Shown one piece after another: positions 22,413 to 32,489 of a stretch of DNA of 64,000 nt (the stretch's first letter is position 1; the number at the start of each line of letters is the position of its first letter). The translations under genes were made by a program, and so were the position numbers. Under the pieces are notes generated by a model. That model was given only the letters and a program-made list of their open reading frames with translations, made no database searches and was not told the DNA's origin. This DNA is from Piezodorus guildinii (lineage: Eukaryota > Arthropoda > Insecta > Hemiptera > Pentatomidae): the NCBI GenBank assembly GCA_023052935.1, contig CM041297.1, positions 108,863,563-108,927,562 on the forward strand. Reading direction: 5' to 3'.

Positions 22413-23925
22413 TTGGAATAAATTTATTAACAAGCGTGGTGGGCAAAGTTATGAGTGGATTTATCATCGATTTAAATTCATTTAGAAAGGAATTGAAGTG
22501 TGAAGAGAAATCTTGAGTGGTAGATTGTGCATGAGATGATGTGTTATTAGGTCTTGACTGAGATGAAGGCATGAATGGTGGTTGTGTGTGATGAGGTGTT
22601 GAAAAAGGTGGGGACATATTCGTAGATTGAGGTGTTATGTGTTGCGGAGCAGTGTATTGAGGTACTGTATACTGGGGTTTAGTGTGTTGAGGAGTCGTGT
22701 ATTGAGGAGTTGTATTTTGGGGTGTAGTGTGGTGCAGAGGAGGTGAATGTTGATGTCTTACCAATTGAGGTATTGCGTAATGAGGTGTTGTGTTTTGAGA
22801 AATTGAATATTGTGGTGATGTGTAGTTGTAAGTAGGGTTATTACATACCGTCTGATGTTCTTCTGTTTCAAGAGGAGGGTAAGTAAGTCTGTCTCCCACC
22901 TCTGGAGGCAGAACTTCTGTTACTTCTCGCCTCCAAGCGCCCTGGCTTCGCACGTTGAGTCTTCTTCTCTGTAATTCGAGATGTACGGAGCATCCTCTGT
23001 AGTTCGCTGGGTGAGCGCCACCGCACAACGCACAGACTGGGGGCTCTTCTCGTGGCTTCTGGCATCTATCACTGGGATGGTCTTGACCGCACTTCACACA
23101 TCTTGGTATATGGCGGCAAAAGGCTCTGGTATGTTCGTATTGTTGGCACCTCATGCATTGTACAATCTCCCTTCTTTTATGAGGTTCCTCAATTTTAACC
23201 TTTGTGTAGGCTATATTCGTAATTTTGAATAATTCGGCACAGTTCGCAGCAGGTTCGATGTCGACAAAAAAGAGTGGCAGAGGTTCTTTAGTTCTGGGGT
23301 GTAAAACATTTTTTATGCGACGGACGTTGAATCCTTGTCTCTCTACGTCATATTTAATCATCTCGTGGGGTGTAGTGTGATGAAGATTCCTAATTACGAA
23401 TCGATAGGGTTTATCTTCTCTTGGTTGGTAAGTGTGGAAACAATAGCCTTTGTTCTCTAGATATCGCACACTGGCTCTATAGGCATCACTATTTTGTGTT
23501 TTTAAGGTAATAATATTTTTATTCGAAATAAATTCGAAATTGTTTTCTCCTATTAAACTAATGATGTCTCGGCAAAAGAGCTGGAAATTTTGTACGCCTT
23601 TAATTTTTATTGGAGGTGGCTTGTGAACAACTGGCGTTACATTCTCTTCGTCTTCTATTTCAGCGGATAGAGGTTCAAACATATTACTTACAGGTATGGC
23701 AGGGATACTCTTTAAAGTGGTCGACGTAGTACTATTAGTAATATGAGAATTAGTTGTTTGTTGAGGAGTAGGACTAGAAATAGTTATACCAGAACTATTA
23801 TTTATGATATTAATTGGAGTTGTTTCATTGTTTTCTGAAGCACGTTGGTTATTGAAATTAACATGTGTTTTTATTTGGTTAGTTTTCAGTGATGAGGTTT
23901 TTATCTGGGAATCTTTGGAATTCAT
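22399..23925 (-). CDS. Jockey-like ORF1: Gag-like RNA-binding protein
   Basis: 508 residues. ORF1 proteins of this group package the element RNA and help it reach chromatin. A Ser/Thr/Asn-rich N-terminus (about 1-100) is followed by a domain with FQLFCRDIISLIG and FVIRNLHHTTPHEMI, as in other Jockey Gag proteins. Three zinc knuckles lie at about residues 257-312: CMRCQQYEHTRAFC, CVKCGQDHPSDRC and CALCGGAHPANYRGC. After these, residues about 365-442 form a low-complexity repeat of PQ followed by Y, H or N and T. The start is the first ATG after an in-frame stop. The stop overlaps the ORF2 ATG. The frame is intact. Confidence 0.9.
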   Translation of the reverse strand: MNSKDSQIKTSSLKTNQIKTHVNFNNQRASENNETTPINIINNSSGITISSPTPQQTTNSHITNSTTSTTLKSIPAIPVSNMFEPLSAEIEDEENVTPVVHKPPPIKIKGVQNFQLFCRDIISLIGENNFEFISNKNIITLKTQNSDAYRASVRYLENKGYCFHTYQPREDKPYRFVIRNLHHTTPHEMIKYDVERQGFNVRRIKNVLHPRTKEPLPLFFVDIEPAANCAELFKITNIAYTKVKIEEPHKRREIVQCMRCQQYEHTRAFCRHIPRCVKCGQDHPSDRCQKPREEPPVCALCGGAHPANYRGCSVHLELQRRRLNVRSQGAWRREVTEVLPPEVGDRLTYPPLETEEHQTVCNNPTYNYTSPQYSISQNTTPHYAIPQLVRHQHSPPLHHTTPQNTTPQYTTPQHTKPQYTVPQYTAPQHITPQSTNMSPPFSTPHHTQPPFMPSSQSRPNNTSSHAQSTTQDFSSHFNSFLNEFKSMINPLITLPTTLVNKFIPNVSP

Positions 23926-24242
23926 ACTTTTCTTTTCAATAGGGCTATCTAGTTTTGAAACATTAGAGTTACTTCTTAACTTTTCTTCAAAAGGGTAGAA
24001 ACTACAGCTTCAGTAGATCCGTTACTTGTACCGGGCAATGCACGGTCGTTCATGACAAAAGTGTCCTTTTTCCTTTTTCCTTTTTTTTTCAAAGTGTCCT
24101 TTTTTAAAAAACAAAAAACAAACTCACCTGACTGTTTCAGGACACCACATTGCACAAATTCAGCAAATAACCAGTCAAAGAACAGAAAAACTTAAAGACA
24201 AAATTTGTTGGCAACTTCACGATACAAGGGTTAACAGCTGTT

Positions 24243-24258
24243 TTTAAATTGTAATTTA
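24243..24258. repeat. Target-site duplication, right copy (16 bp)
   Basis: An exact copy of 19543-19558, marking the 5' end of the minus-strand LINE. Confidence 0.85.
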
Positions 24259-24455
24259 AAAGGAAAAATTATAAAAAAAGGAAAGTTTTAAAAAGTAATT
24301 ATTATATTTATTTTTTTTGTTTATTGGAAGAAATATTGTAATTTATTTTAATAAAGCTGGTTTACTTTCAATTTACCAATGTTTATTAATGACTTCAGAA
24401 TTTTCTTTATTATAAAAAAAAAAAAAATGTTTTTGTGAAATTCAAATATTCCTAA

Positions 24456-24482
24456 GTGTTGCAATACTTTTGACGGGGAGTT
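24456..24482 (-). repeat. Right terminal inverted repeat of the Tc1/mariner-like element
   Basis: GTGTTGCAATACTTTTGACG then GGGAGTT, followed by TA at 24483-24484. It is the inverse of the left end at 19224-19250. Confidence 0.9.
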
Positions 24483-25689
24483 TATATCTATATTAATAAG
24501 ATATTTATTGACCGAGTTCCATAATTATTTTTTTGTTTTGTATAAAATTTTAATTTGCTTTCGTATTCCTGATTTTTTTTTATTCCTCATTCGGCTTTCA
24601 CGTATTTGAAACGTAAGATCTCAATTAATTCAGAATATTTGGGAACAGTCTCATCTTTTAACCATCATTTATTTATTCTCATTATAAAAATTTACGTTTC
24701 TTGGCTTATATGCCTCCTTTTCAGAATTGTTGGTCATCAACTAATAACAATTTAATATTACATCAATTTCAACAGTCAACAATAATAAATATCCCAATTA
24801 AATAATTCACAATCACACTTTAATAAATTTTAACTATTACAATATTATAATTTCGGATATATCCATATTCTATAAAACATTCATCATAAGGCAAGGAGTA
24901 GACTGAAGTTTGAACCTCATTTCCACTCCTGAACCCTTATTTTAACTCCTAAATATTCTAAATAAATTGACATACTCTTCATAATTTGGTGAATCTAAAA
25001 TATAGAACTCGAATTTTGAGGGGTGTATGAATGTTATTATATAATATATATATATATTATATATATATATATTATATTATATATATATAATAAATTTAAA
25101 TAATCTCCAACACTAAAATCACTTTTAAAAAGGAACTTTATTTACAAAAGACAGCTAAAATAATAATTAATCTAATTACATACATCTTACCCTAGAATGA
25201 ATGGCTTGAATGGCTCCCATGAATTATTCTCACGCCTTCTTACAGGAACTGAAACGGAAATGAACTCAGTGCTGACATTGCACTAGCCTGTACCTTTTAA
25301 CTATATATAATTTTTTTTTTTAGATAAGAAAACATTTATTCTATACATTAAAACTAATAGGCTGAAATCAACTTCGGAGTGTTGGTTTAAAAAATCGGTC
25401 CGGTATTTCAGAAAAAAAAAAAAAAAAAACGTGGACGGCGGACAGACTGATTTTTTAAAAAATTGTATTCGGGTTCTACGTATCTTGAATGTAAGACCTT
25501 TTAGGAAAATCGTTTATTTTGGCCGAAACCTTTATATATCTCAAACTGTATATTATACAGTACATCTACATCAGTACATAACTGTTCTAATTAGAGAAGA
25601 AGCAAATTATCGTATTTTTTCATATCTACCCGTGTTTATTCCATGCTAGAGTCGAGAAATAGTAAACTATTACAAATAAACAAAATTAA
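24483..25689. other. AT-rich stretch with a TA microsatellite, nothing recognised
   Basis: It includes a TA/ATT-type microsatellite at about 25038-25095 and A- and T-runs near 25313 and 25411. No coding homology was seen. Confidence 0.5.
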
Positions 25690-25790
25690 AGATACTTCAG
25701 AGGAAGATATTTAAAAAACTGGATATTTGAGCCCTATCAGACTATTCGAAAGAGAATAAAACCAACATGAAATTAAATGCTATCGACATA
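25690..25790 (+). repeat. Dispersed non-coding repeat, copy 3 (short)
   Basis: GAGCCCTATCAGACTATTCG, AGAGAATAAAACC and ATTAAATGCTAT parallel GCCCTGTCAGACTATTTC, GGAATGAAACC and ATTTAATGCATGG in the full copy at 39515-39990. Only the first third of the repeat is present. Confidence 0.5.
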
Positions 25791-26584
25791 ATGACTTCAA
25801 TCAATATCATTAGAGCTTAAAATTGTAAAGTACAACGATTACCTAAGTTTATGTGTTGTCAGTGTTTGTGACTGAGCTTTGGTTATTGGATAATATTTTT
25901 TTTTTTTTTTATTTTAAGTTTTCCAATGGTATATTATTCATAATATAACCGTCCTCATCCGTGTAATAAGATATATTTAATAAATTCCAAAAATCCTCAA
26001 TTAGTAATGTAGAAGCATATAAAACCATAAGAAGTTAGTTATGGAAGTTAGAAGAAGAAGAAAATACATTTATTAAACCTTATAATTTACTTTATTACTC
26101 TTGGAGTACTCAGAGACATGAATTCGTGGTATTTACATTTTGTTTTTAATGTAATATACTTTTCTTGTTTTCTAAACATGAAATTTGTATGGATAATGGA
26201 CACTTGAAGATTAGACAACTCCTAGTTTGTACTTGCCAAACGTTTTACAATATTTCTGAAATTCAAATGCATATATTTACATAACGCATTCATGTAATAT
26301 TTTTTTGCAAGCCCTGGAGTCCCGTAATAAATGATTAAAAAGAAAACAAGTGTACATTTTTGTTTAGACGATACCAACTAGTGCATCAAGTTCAGCATGT
26401 CGATTCGTGTTACTAACTAGTTTCTACAAAAACATTTTATAAAACAAAAATTGAAATAAATAGAATTAATGTAACAGACATGACTGTAGGTTGCTTCAAT
26501 TAATTTCTCACATTGCTACCACAATCATTAAACGGCCATTATATAGTCCTTTCTGGTCTTAAAATAGGGTCTGAAGTTTATTCG
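25791..26584. other. AT-rich stretch, nothing recognised
   Basis: No coding or structural signal was seen. Confidence 0.45.
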
Positions 26585-26890
26585 TCGATGTTATTTATTT
26601 TATTTATTTATTGCTATTCGCATCTACCCTTTCGGGTCATTAGCGGTCGTGATTCTGCGTTTATATTGAGTTTAACAGACCAATGTCTCTAAGAACTCAA
26701 AAAGTCTAGATTATGTCTTCATCATTTCCTAATGCTTCTTTTAAGCTTAAAGGTATCTTATGTCTTGTTCTGGTGTCAGTGTACAGTGTGCATGATGTTA
26801 CAATGTGTTTTATGGTCAGTGTTGTGTTACATGATCACAGAATGCGGATCAGCCCTCATTCGTCGATTGTTGATTTAAACATAATAAGTA
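26585..26890 (-). pseudogene. LINE 3'-terminal remnant (R1/I-like tail)
   Basis: On the minus strand, fragments resemble the end of a LINE polyprotein: a THCNIMHTVH segment, then LKLKEALGNDEDII and a short hydrophobic tail, in shifting frames. It ends with CGCTAATGACCCGAAAGGGT and an (ATAA)n tail. The short 3' end after the tail fits R1/I-group elements. Badly decayed. Confidence 0.4.
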
Positions 26891-27574
26891 ATTTTATGAG
26901 ACTTTTAAAGTTGTTTTTTTAGTGCTTAGTTGTTTTGTTTTTTATTAGATTATTAGTACAGCTTGTAACAAAAACACACGCTTGTTGTTATATATGAGTC
27001 TTTAAATTATATATCTAATTTTAATAAGCCGAAACCAGTTTGGGAACTAAGGGGCTTTACATAAGCCTTTGTTTGGACTTAATAAGCAGCTTCTGTTAAG
27101 TTCGTAACATAATTGGCTGCCACACTCAACTTGTAACACCAGTTTGTTCCGCAATCGATTGAATGAATAATCATAGAAATTCTTGGCAAAAAGGATGTTT
27201 CAGAAATATTTCATTTTATCACAATTATAATTCAAAACATCTCTTAGTTAACGCCAGATTTATTCAGGAAGTTTCGAATTGATAAGCTGAACCAATCCGA
27301 GCTGAATTGGAATTCAGCGTTGAAGACCAGCAGTATATCACAAATCTGAATAAAATGAGGAAATTGGAAGCATTAAGACGAGAGAGAAAAAGAAAAGGGT
27401 ATGATGACCCGATTCCTTGAGGAATTGGAGTATTTATTACAGAATCGTGGTTCCATTTCAACACATTTATCACCATTTAGCCAATAAGAGTAACGACCTC
27501 GATTTTTTTCAAAATTTTACTCATTTGTAAATGAAGTATGCAGACAGAAATGTGAAGTAAATGCAAAGTAATTT
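26891..27574. other. AT-rich stretch, nothing recognised
   Basis: No supported feature. Confidence 0.4.
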
Positions 27575-28140
27575 TTTTTTTTAATTTATTTATTTAAAGA
27601 AATTTACAACTGTATTAAATCAATACAAGTACAGAGAGTTTGGAATAAAAAGGCAAAGTCTTCAACAAATGGGATATTTAGGTCTTTATGGATAATTTTA
27701 TTGGTAACAAAGTAAGGAGCGTTGAGGATTTTTCTAAGGATTTTGGATTGCAAGGATTGGATGCGAGAGGAATTTGATGGTTTAGTTAACCCCCATAGCT
27801 CAATGCCGTAGTACCTAATAGGTCTGATGATGGTTATACGTGTATAAATAAGTTTGTTTTTTTTGTAAACAGGAAGTTTTGAGCGTCTGTCGAGTAAATA
27901 TTGTAGTAATCTGTATCTACGAGCAGTTTACTGTCGTTTCAGTCTAGTATGAGGATTCCATGTTAGGCGTTTGTCGAGATGGAGTCCTAAGTACCGGATC
28001 GAACAGGTGTAAGTAGGATATTGTTAAAGGATGCTATGGGGCAGGAGATCATAGGTTTACGAAGTAGAGTAGAGAAGGTAATTTGATAGGATTTATTTTA
28101 TTTCTCCAGTTTTGACACCATTCTTCAATGGCTGATACAA
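27575..28140 (-). pseudogene. Jockey-like LINE 3' fragment 1
   Basis: The minus strand encodes YLGLHLDKRLTWNPHTRLKR (near 27995-27936), ARRYRLLQYLLDRRSKLPVY, a GIELWGLTKPSNSSRIQSL segment (near 27805-27750), and a KILRKILNAPYFVTNKIIHK segment (near 27745-27690). It is nearly the same as the C-terminal part of the 13692-15110 reverse transcriptase, but with frameshifts and stops. Its 3' end shares ATTTACAACTGTATTAAA (27602-27619) and ends in an A-rich tail (plus-strand T-run near 27572-27581). Confidence 0.85.
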
Positions 28141-28299
28141 AGCAAAATTAATTATGAAAATAATAATTTATTTGGGTATGACTAGAGTACTTTTTTTAAA
28201 TTTAGTTTTAGTGTATTGGTAAATACACATAGTAAATAACCTGTGAGATAAAATACATAAAAAAGACATGAGGAGAAACTGCACACTAGCACTAAACTT

Positions 28300-28785
28300 T
28301 ATAGACACCTTGGATTGTCAGGAATATAAGAGGAAACAAGGATTAAAACTAGTGGGTAAGAGTGAAAGTGGGGTTTGTCATGAAAGGAATGGTACAGAGT
28401 TCAGGCCAAGCTACATATTGAACATTTAAGTTTGTTCCTGACAAAGTAAAGAGCATTGAGGATTTTTCGAAAGAATTTAGATTGTAATGATTGGGGACTG
28501 GAAGAGTTTCATAATTTAGTAGAACCCCAAAGCTTTCCTTTGTAAGTCCAGATCAGCCTTATGACATTCATGTAGATGAGACTTTTGTAGTTATGTGGAA
28601 TCTTTGAGCATTTGTTCCATAATTGTTAAAGTAATCGAAAACGTCGTTCTTGTTGTTAAAGTCTTCTATTAGTATTTGAAGTGATGTGTTTGTCAAGTTC
28701 GAGTCCTAGATATCGGATCTCTTCAACAGAGACAAGCGGATCTGTCTGAAGGACAAAGTTATTGGGTGAGATTTATTGGAATTTA
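28300..28785 (-). pseudogene. Jockey-like LINE 3' fragment 2
   Basis: Minus-strand decayed copy of the same C-terminal region: pieces corresponding to RYLGLELDKH, LWGSTK, QSLQSKIL and FHDKPHFHSYPLV...YIPDNP, ending near 28300. It is more diverged than fragment 1, so it is probably a separate older insertion. Confidence 0.6.
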
Positions 28786-28930
28786 TTTTTACAATATTAA
28801 AATAAATGAGGATTTTATGAAGGATTTTGGATAGTAAGGATTGGACACGGGTAGAATTTGATGGTTGAGTAGAGACCGAAAACTTAATCAGCAACATATG
28901 GAACATTAAGGTCATGCAACAACATTATGG
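28786..28930 (-). pseudogene. Jockey-like LINE 3' fragment 3
   Basis: The minus strand gives TQPSNSTRVQSLLSKILHKI (near 28870-28811), again the segment found in fragments 1 and 2 and in 13692-15110. Its repetition next to fragment 2 means a third insertion or a local rearrangement. Confidence 0.6.
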
Positions 28931-30196
28931 TGCATTTTAGGATGTACTTGTTTCATCCGTTTAAAATATAATTGAATATATTGAAGAATAGAGTGTTCCA
29001 CAAGATAAGGTAGCGCACTACTAAACGCCGTGTCTTGAGTCCAAAACTGGATAAAGTAGTATATTTCAGTGTAGTCTGTTATTTCTTGGGAGCCTTCATT
29101 GGTTAAATGTTACATTTATTTATTTATTTATATACATATATTTTTTTAAAAGGGATCAATGTCAGCAAAAATAAAGTGAACTGGACTAAAAAACTTATTG
29201 CTTGAAGAAACGCCGAAAACTAAATGTAATCGAAAAACTATTGAGATATCTTGTCTCCGACATCGGCTACATCAAGATTATTAAAAATCAACGTTGTTGA
29301 CATGAGACTTTTTATGAATATTTCCAAGTTATAATAAAGTTATTTATATTTGTAAAGTTATCTATGGGTAACTTTTACTATATCAGTAGGTACTTTGCAT
29401 GCACGACCATGCCTTCACGAACTTCTTAAAGAGGAGGTTTACCAATGACGCACAAACATACAATATATGCCATACAGTATAGTATGATTACCGTTAATAA
29501 TGTTACATTAATGATTGTTAATGACCCTTTTCATATAATTTGAGAAAAAAAACAGCGAACATACCGGCCAAAATGTTCCAGAAATGTGTACTAATGATGT
29601 TTGAAAAAAATAATTTATAGATATTTTTTTAATTTAAGAAAAGGATTTTAGAGTCGAACAGTGCGATTATCAAAAAAAAAAAATAAATAAATAAAATAAA
29701 AAGGAGAAAAAATACACCAAATAATCTGAAGAATAACAGATTAACACCGGCTTTTCCATATTAATTGACTGATGTGACAAAGAGCTCTACTACCTAACAT
29801 AATCCCGTTCCTATTTCTGAATACCACCATCACAAATATCCAGAAGCACTAGACACCATTGTTATCCAGAATATCGCAATTAATGGATACATAGTATTGA
29901 ACAGAAACCGAACTAATCTGAACCGTTTGTTTACAGAGACTGATATAGGACGCTCTACGTGATCGGAGCAGGATGCGGTGTACAATAGAGTAAATTGGTA
30001 TAGTTAGCCAAGCTCTGCAGATACAGCTATTGATCATCTTGTCACAAACATTCTAAATCTTAAGTGTATACACGATTTTAACACAAGATAATTAAAAGTG
30101 GGCTCTGGATATTTTAAATTTACCAACATTATATTAAACAAAAAAAAACCTATAACATTAAACGGTTAAAGCTGCTATCATGTTTCTTATCATAGT
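28931..30196. other. AT-rich intergenic stretch, nothing recognised
   Basis: No gene, RNA or repeat end could be supported. Confidence 0.45.
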
Positions 30197-30668
30197 TTTA
30201 AATACTTCCACTGTTATATCACATGGAATAAGTTTTATATCCATTTAAATATACATGAAATATATAGAAAGGATTGCGATCTTGAAAATTTTTCGAACTC
30301 CAGTTTTCAACGGGAATATAAGTTTTAGAATCCCTGTGCCCAAATAGCCATGTCGCGCGAAAGGTCTCTGTGTGTGGTAAGTCTAGCACGAAAACTTAAA
30401 GTCCTACGAAACTAAATTTCATATTTGAGACAATCATACCACCGAAATATTACATTAACCTTTTCATCAGAATCGGATAAACATAAAAGCCACTTTATAC
30501 CATGCATTAAATGTCATATAGGTTTCATTCCGATTGAAATAGTCTGACAAGGCTAAAATGCAGAAATTTAAATCTTCTTATTTTAAAGCACCTTTAATTT
30601 GGTAGATTCTAAAAAAAATAAAAGTATCCTCTTGTTAGCATTGATAAATAACGGGTAAAATTTAAAGG
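30197..30668 (-). repeat. Dispersed non-coding repeat, copy 4 (long)
   Basis: Reverse-complementary to 39515-39990 over almost the whole length with few differences, apart from about 22 bases present here near 30220 and missing there. The pair forms a long inverted repeat around the Gypsy element. No coding frame or known transposon terminus. Confidence 0.85.
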
Positions 30669-30804
30669 AGTTTGATGCAAAAAATTGGTGTTTTAAACAT
30701 ACGAACAGTAGTATAAATATATAATGTATAAATGTATATACCGATGGAGAGCTAAAGGTTTTAGGAAAAACTGCTCTGAATCTCTCATTCTGTTATACTA
30801 TGGA

Positions 30805-30835
30805 AGTCTCTCTGTCTCTCTCTCTCTCTCTCTCT

Positions 30836-30919
<84 letters not shown>
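30805..30919. repeat. (TC)n-(TA)n compound microsatellite
   Basis: TC repeats at about 30805-30840 are followed by TA repeats to 30919. It abuts the left LTR of the Gypsy element, and TA repeats resume after the right LTR, so the element inserted into this microsatellite. Confidence 0.95.
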
Positions 30920-30921
<2 letters not shown>

Positions 30922-31102
30922 TTAAGTTGAGATAACGACTAATATAGATCTAATCCTATTCTCTGTAAACATAAACATATGATAATGTATAAATAGAGGA
31001 TTAAAAGATAGAATAAATCAGTTGTTATATAGCAAGCGTGCGTGTCATTTCTCCTCCCGATTTCCCTTTTTTTTAATCTATTTCTTCCGGCTGAATTTAA
31101 GT
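30920..31102 (+). repeat. Left LTR of the Gypsy element
   Basis: 183 bases, from AGTTAAGTTGAG to GCTGAATTTAAGT. It contains a TATA box (TATAAATAG, 30988-30996) and an AATAAA at 31012-31017 that could direct 3' processing. Against the right LTR, one difference is seen (G here near 31059, A there). Confidence 0.95.
30988..30996 (+). promoter_or_regulatory. TATA box of the Gypsy LTR
   Basis: TATAAATAG within the LTR, placed to start the genomic RNA a short distance downstream, upstream of the AATAAA. It is identical in the right LTR. Confidence 0.6.
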
Positions 31103-31121
31103 AGTGCCGAAACCCGGGAAC
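31102..31121 (+). other. Primer-binding site of the Gypsy element
   Basis: TAGTGCCGAAACCCGGGAAC starts at the last base of the LTR. A tRNA-primed site normally starts TGG, so the second base looks changed, or the primer pairing is imperfect. The specific tRNA was not identified. Confidence 0.65.
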
Positions 31122-31250
31122 TTTGTTTTAAGTGTGAGAAGTAAACTGTGTTATTTTTTATTTAAAATTATTTTCTGCGTTTCTCTATTTTAATTTTTTT
31201 TTTCTATTTTTCTTCACGTCCGTCGTTTTGTCTGTATTGAACTTGGAATC

Positions 31251-32489
31251 ATGGCCGAAGGTTTTTTGAGACCAGCAGTTCTCACAGTACCAGAAGACGT
31301 GGTATTACCTCAGGCGGCACAGCAGGTGGTACCCCCAGAGATGCCCCCACTACCGGCGCAGACCCTGGCAGGGGCCCACGCAACCACTCTGGAGTGGGTC
31401 AAAGTCTGGACAGCAACGGCGCAGGACATAAGGAAGGCCATCTCGGAACTTGAACGATTTGACGGCTAGGTTGGTGATCTTAATCATTTTTTAAAGGGAG
31501 GAGATAGAATCATGGCGAGTATAGAGGCTAAATTAGAGGAAAGGCTGATGGACTCACAGGATGCCGTATCGCTTCGGGCAGCCCTGGTATGCCGAGTCCG
31601 CAGACAGATTTTAAATCTAATCCAAGCAGATGAGGACACGCCGTGGGTCGTCATTAAGGACAGGCTGAAGAAGGCTTTTGGAGGAGGCAGGTGGGCTCCT
31701 GAAGAGGACATATTTCAGATGTTCCGCGAGACAAAGCGACCGCACCAGACGAGTGGCCAGTATGCTGGGATATTACTGGCTCGCTACAACCGGATAACGG
31801 AGAAGTTAAGGGAAGCGCACTGCACAGAAGAGGTGGAAGGCAGAATGGGCTTTCTCTCGACTATTTTAAAAGTCCAATTGGCGAGAGAAACAGGAAGGAA
31901 AGAGGGCCTTCCCCGAGATAGGACCTTCGTTGAATGCGCTCAGGAGATGGTGGACGCGAGTGCGAAAGAGGAGGAGTCCAGATACGGGGAAGTTGAAATG
32001 GAATGGACAAAGGTGCCCTACAGGAGGACGGAGCTCCATAGAAATAAACCGGAAAATTGGAGGAAGAAGATGCCTGAGGCTTACGGGAGGGAGAGAGGGA
32101 TCCCTAGAGACAGGAGACAAGGAAGGGAGAAGAAGAGCTTCCGCAAAGAAGACCGAAAGTGCCACGGGTGCGGAAAAGTAGGCCATTTAGTGGCTCAGTG
32201 TCCGCGTACTCGATGTTTTGAGTGCGGAACGGAAGGACACATTGCCCGGCAGTGTCCGTACATGAGTAGAAACAGAGACATGGGCAGAGGAGAGCCCATG
32301 GAAGTTAATGCTCAAAGAGTGTGGAGGAATCCCAGATCCACATCGGATTCAGCACATTCTATTGACTCATCGGAGACGGAGGAGGACAGGAGCGAACCGG
32401 GAGACAGCAGAGGGGAAGACGTAAGGAGCGTGAGGAGGAGTGGAGTACGTCGAGGAGCAGCCGGGAGCAGAAGACGGCATGACGACTGA
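31251..32489 (+). CDS. gag: Gypsy gag (capsid and nucleocapsid), with one internal stop
   Basis: Gag is the structural protein that forms the particle and binds the element RNA. ATG at 31251; the frame reads 72 codons to a TAG at 31467-31469, then continues in the same frame to a TGA at 32487-32489. The capsid-like region includes ERFDG before the stop and VGDLNHFL after it, a segment normally continuous in Gypsy Gag, so the TAG is best read as a mutation. Two zinc knuckles, CHGCGKVGHLVAQC and CFECGTEGHIARQC, lie near 32160-32250, preceded by a basic region. The tail is rich in Ser, Arg and Asp. Pol follows in the same frame after the TGA. Confidence 0.85.

Larger units (their letters stand above)
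19559..24242 (-). mobile_element. Full-length Jockey-like LINE inserted in the Tc1/mariner element
   Basis: A minus-strand element of about 4.7 kb: 5' UTR (24242 to about 23926), ORF1 (Gag-like), ORF2 (endonuclease plus reverse transcriptase), and a short 3' end formed by an AAAT repeat. It is bracketed by a 16-bp target duplication. Both ORFs are open over nearly their whole length, so the insertion is fairly recent, but ORF2 has a one-base frameshift near its C-terminus. No poly-A run is present; the tail is (AAAT)n. Confidence 0.9.
19224..24482 (+). mobile_element. Internally deleted Tc1/mariner-like element, split by a LINE
   Basis: Terminal inverted repeats at 19224-19250 and 24456-24482 share ACTCCCCGTCAAAAGTATTG and are bordered by TA on both sides, the target of Tc1/mariner transposases. 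Between them, apart from the LINE insertion at 19559-24242, only about 575 bases remain: a 5' region, the last codons of a transposase, and a 3' region. Most of the transposase gene is deleted, making it a non-autonomous, MITE-like derivative. The orientation is set by the transposase fragment. Confidence 0.85.

Noticed and set aside
30724..30930. 68-codon frame with repeated Tyr-Ile
   Set aside because: It is the direct translation of the TC/TA microsatellite.
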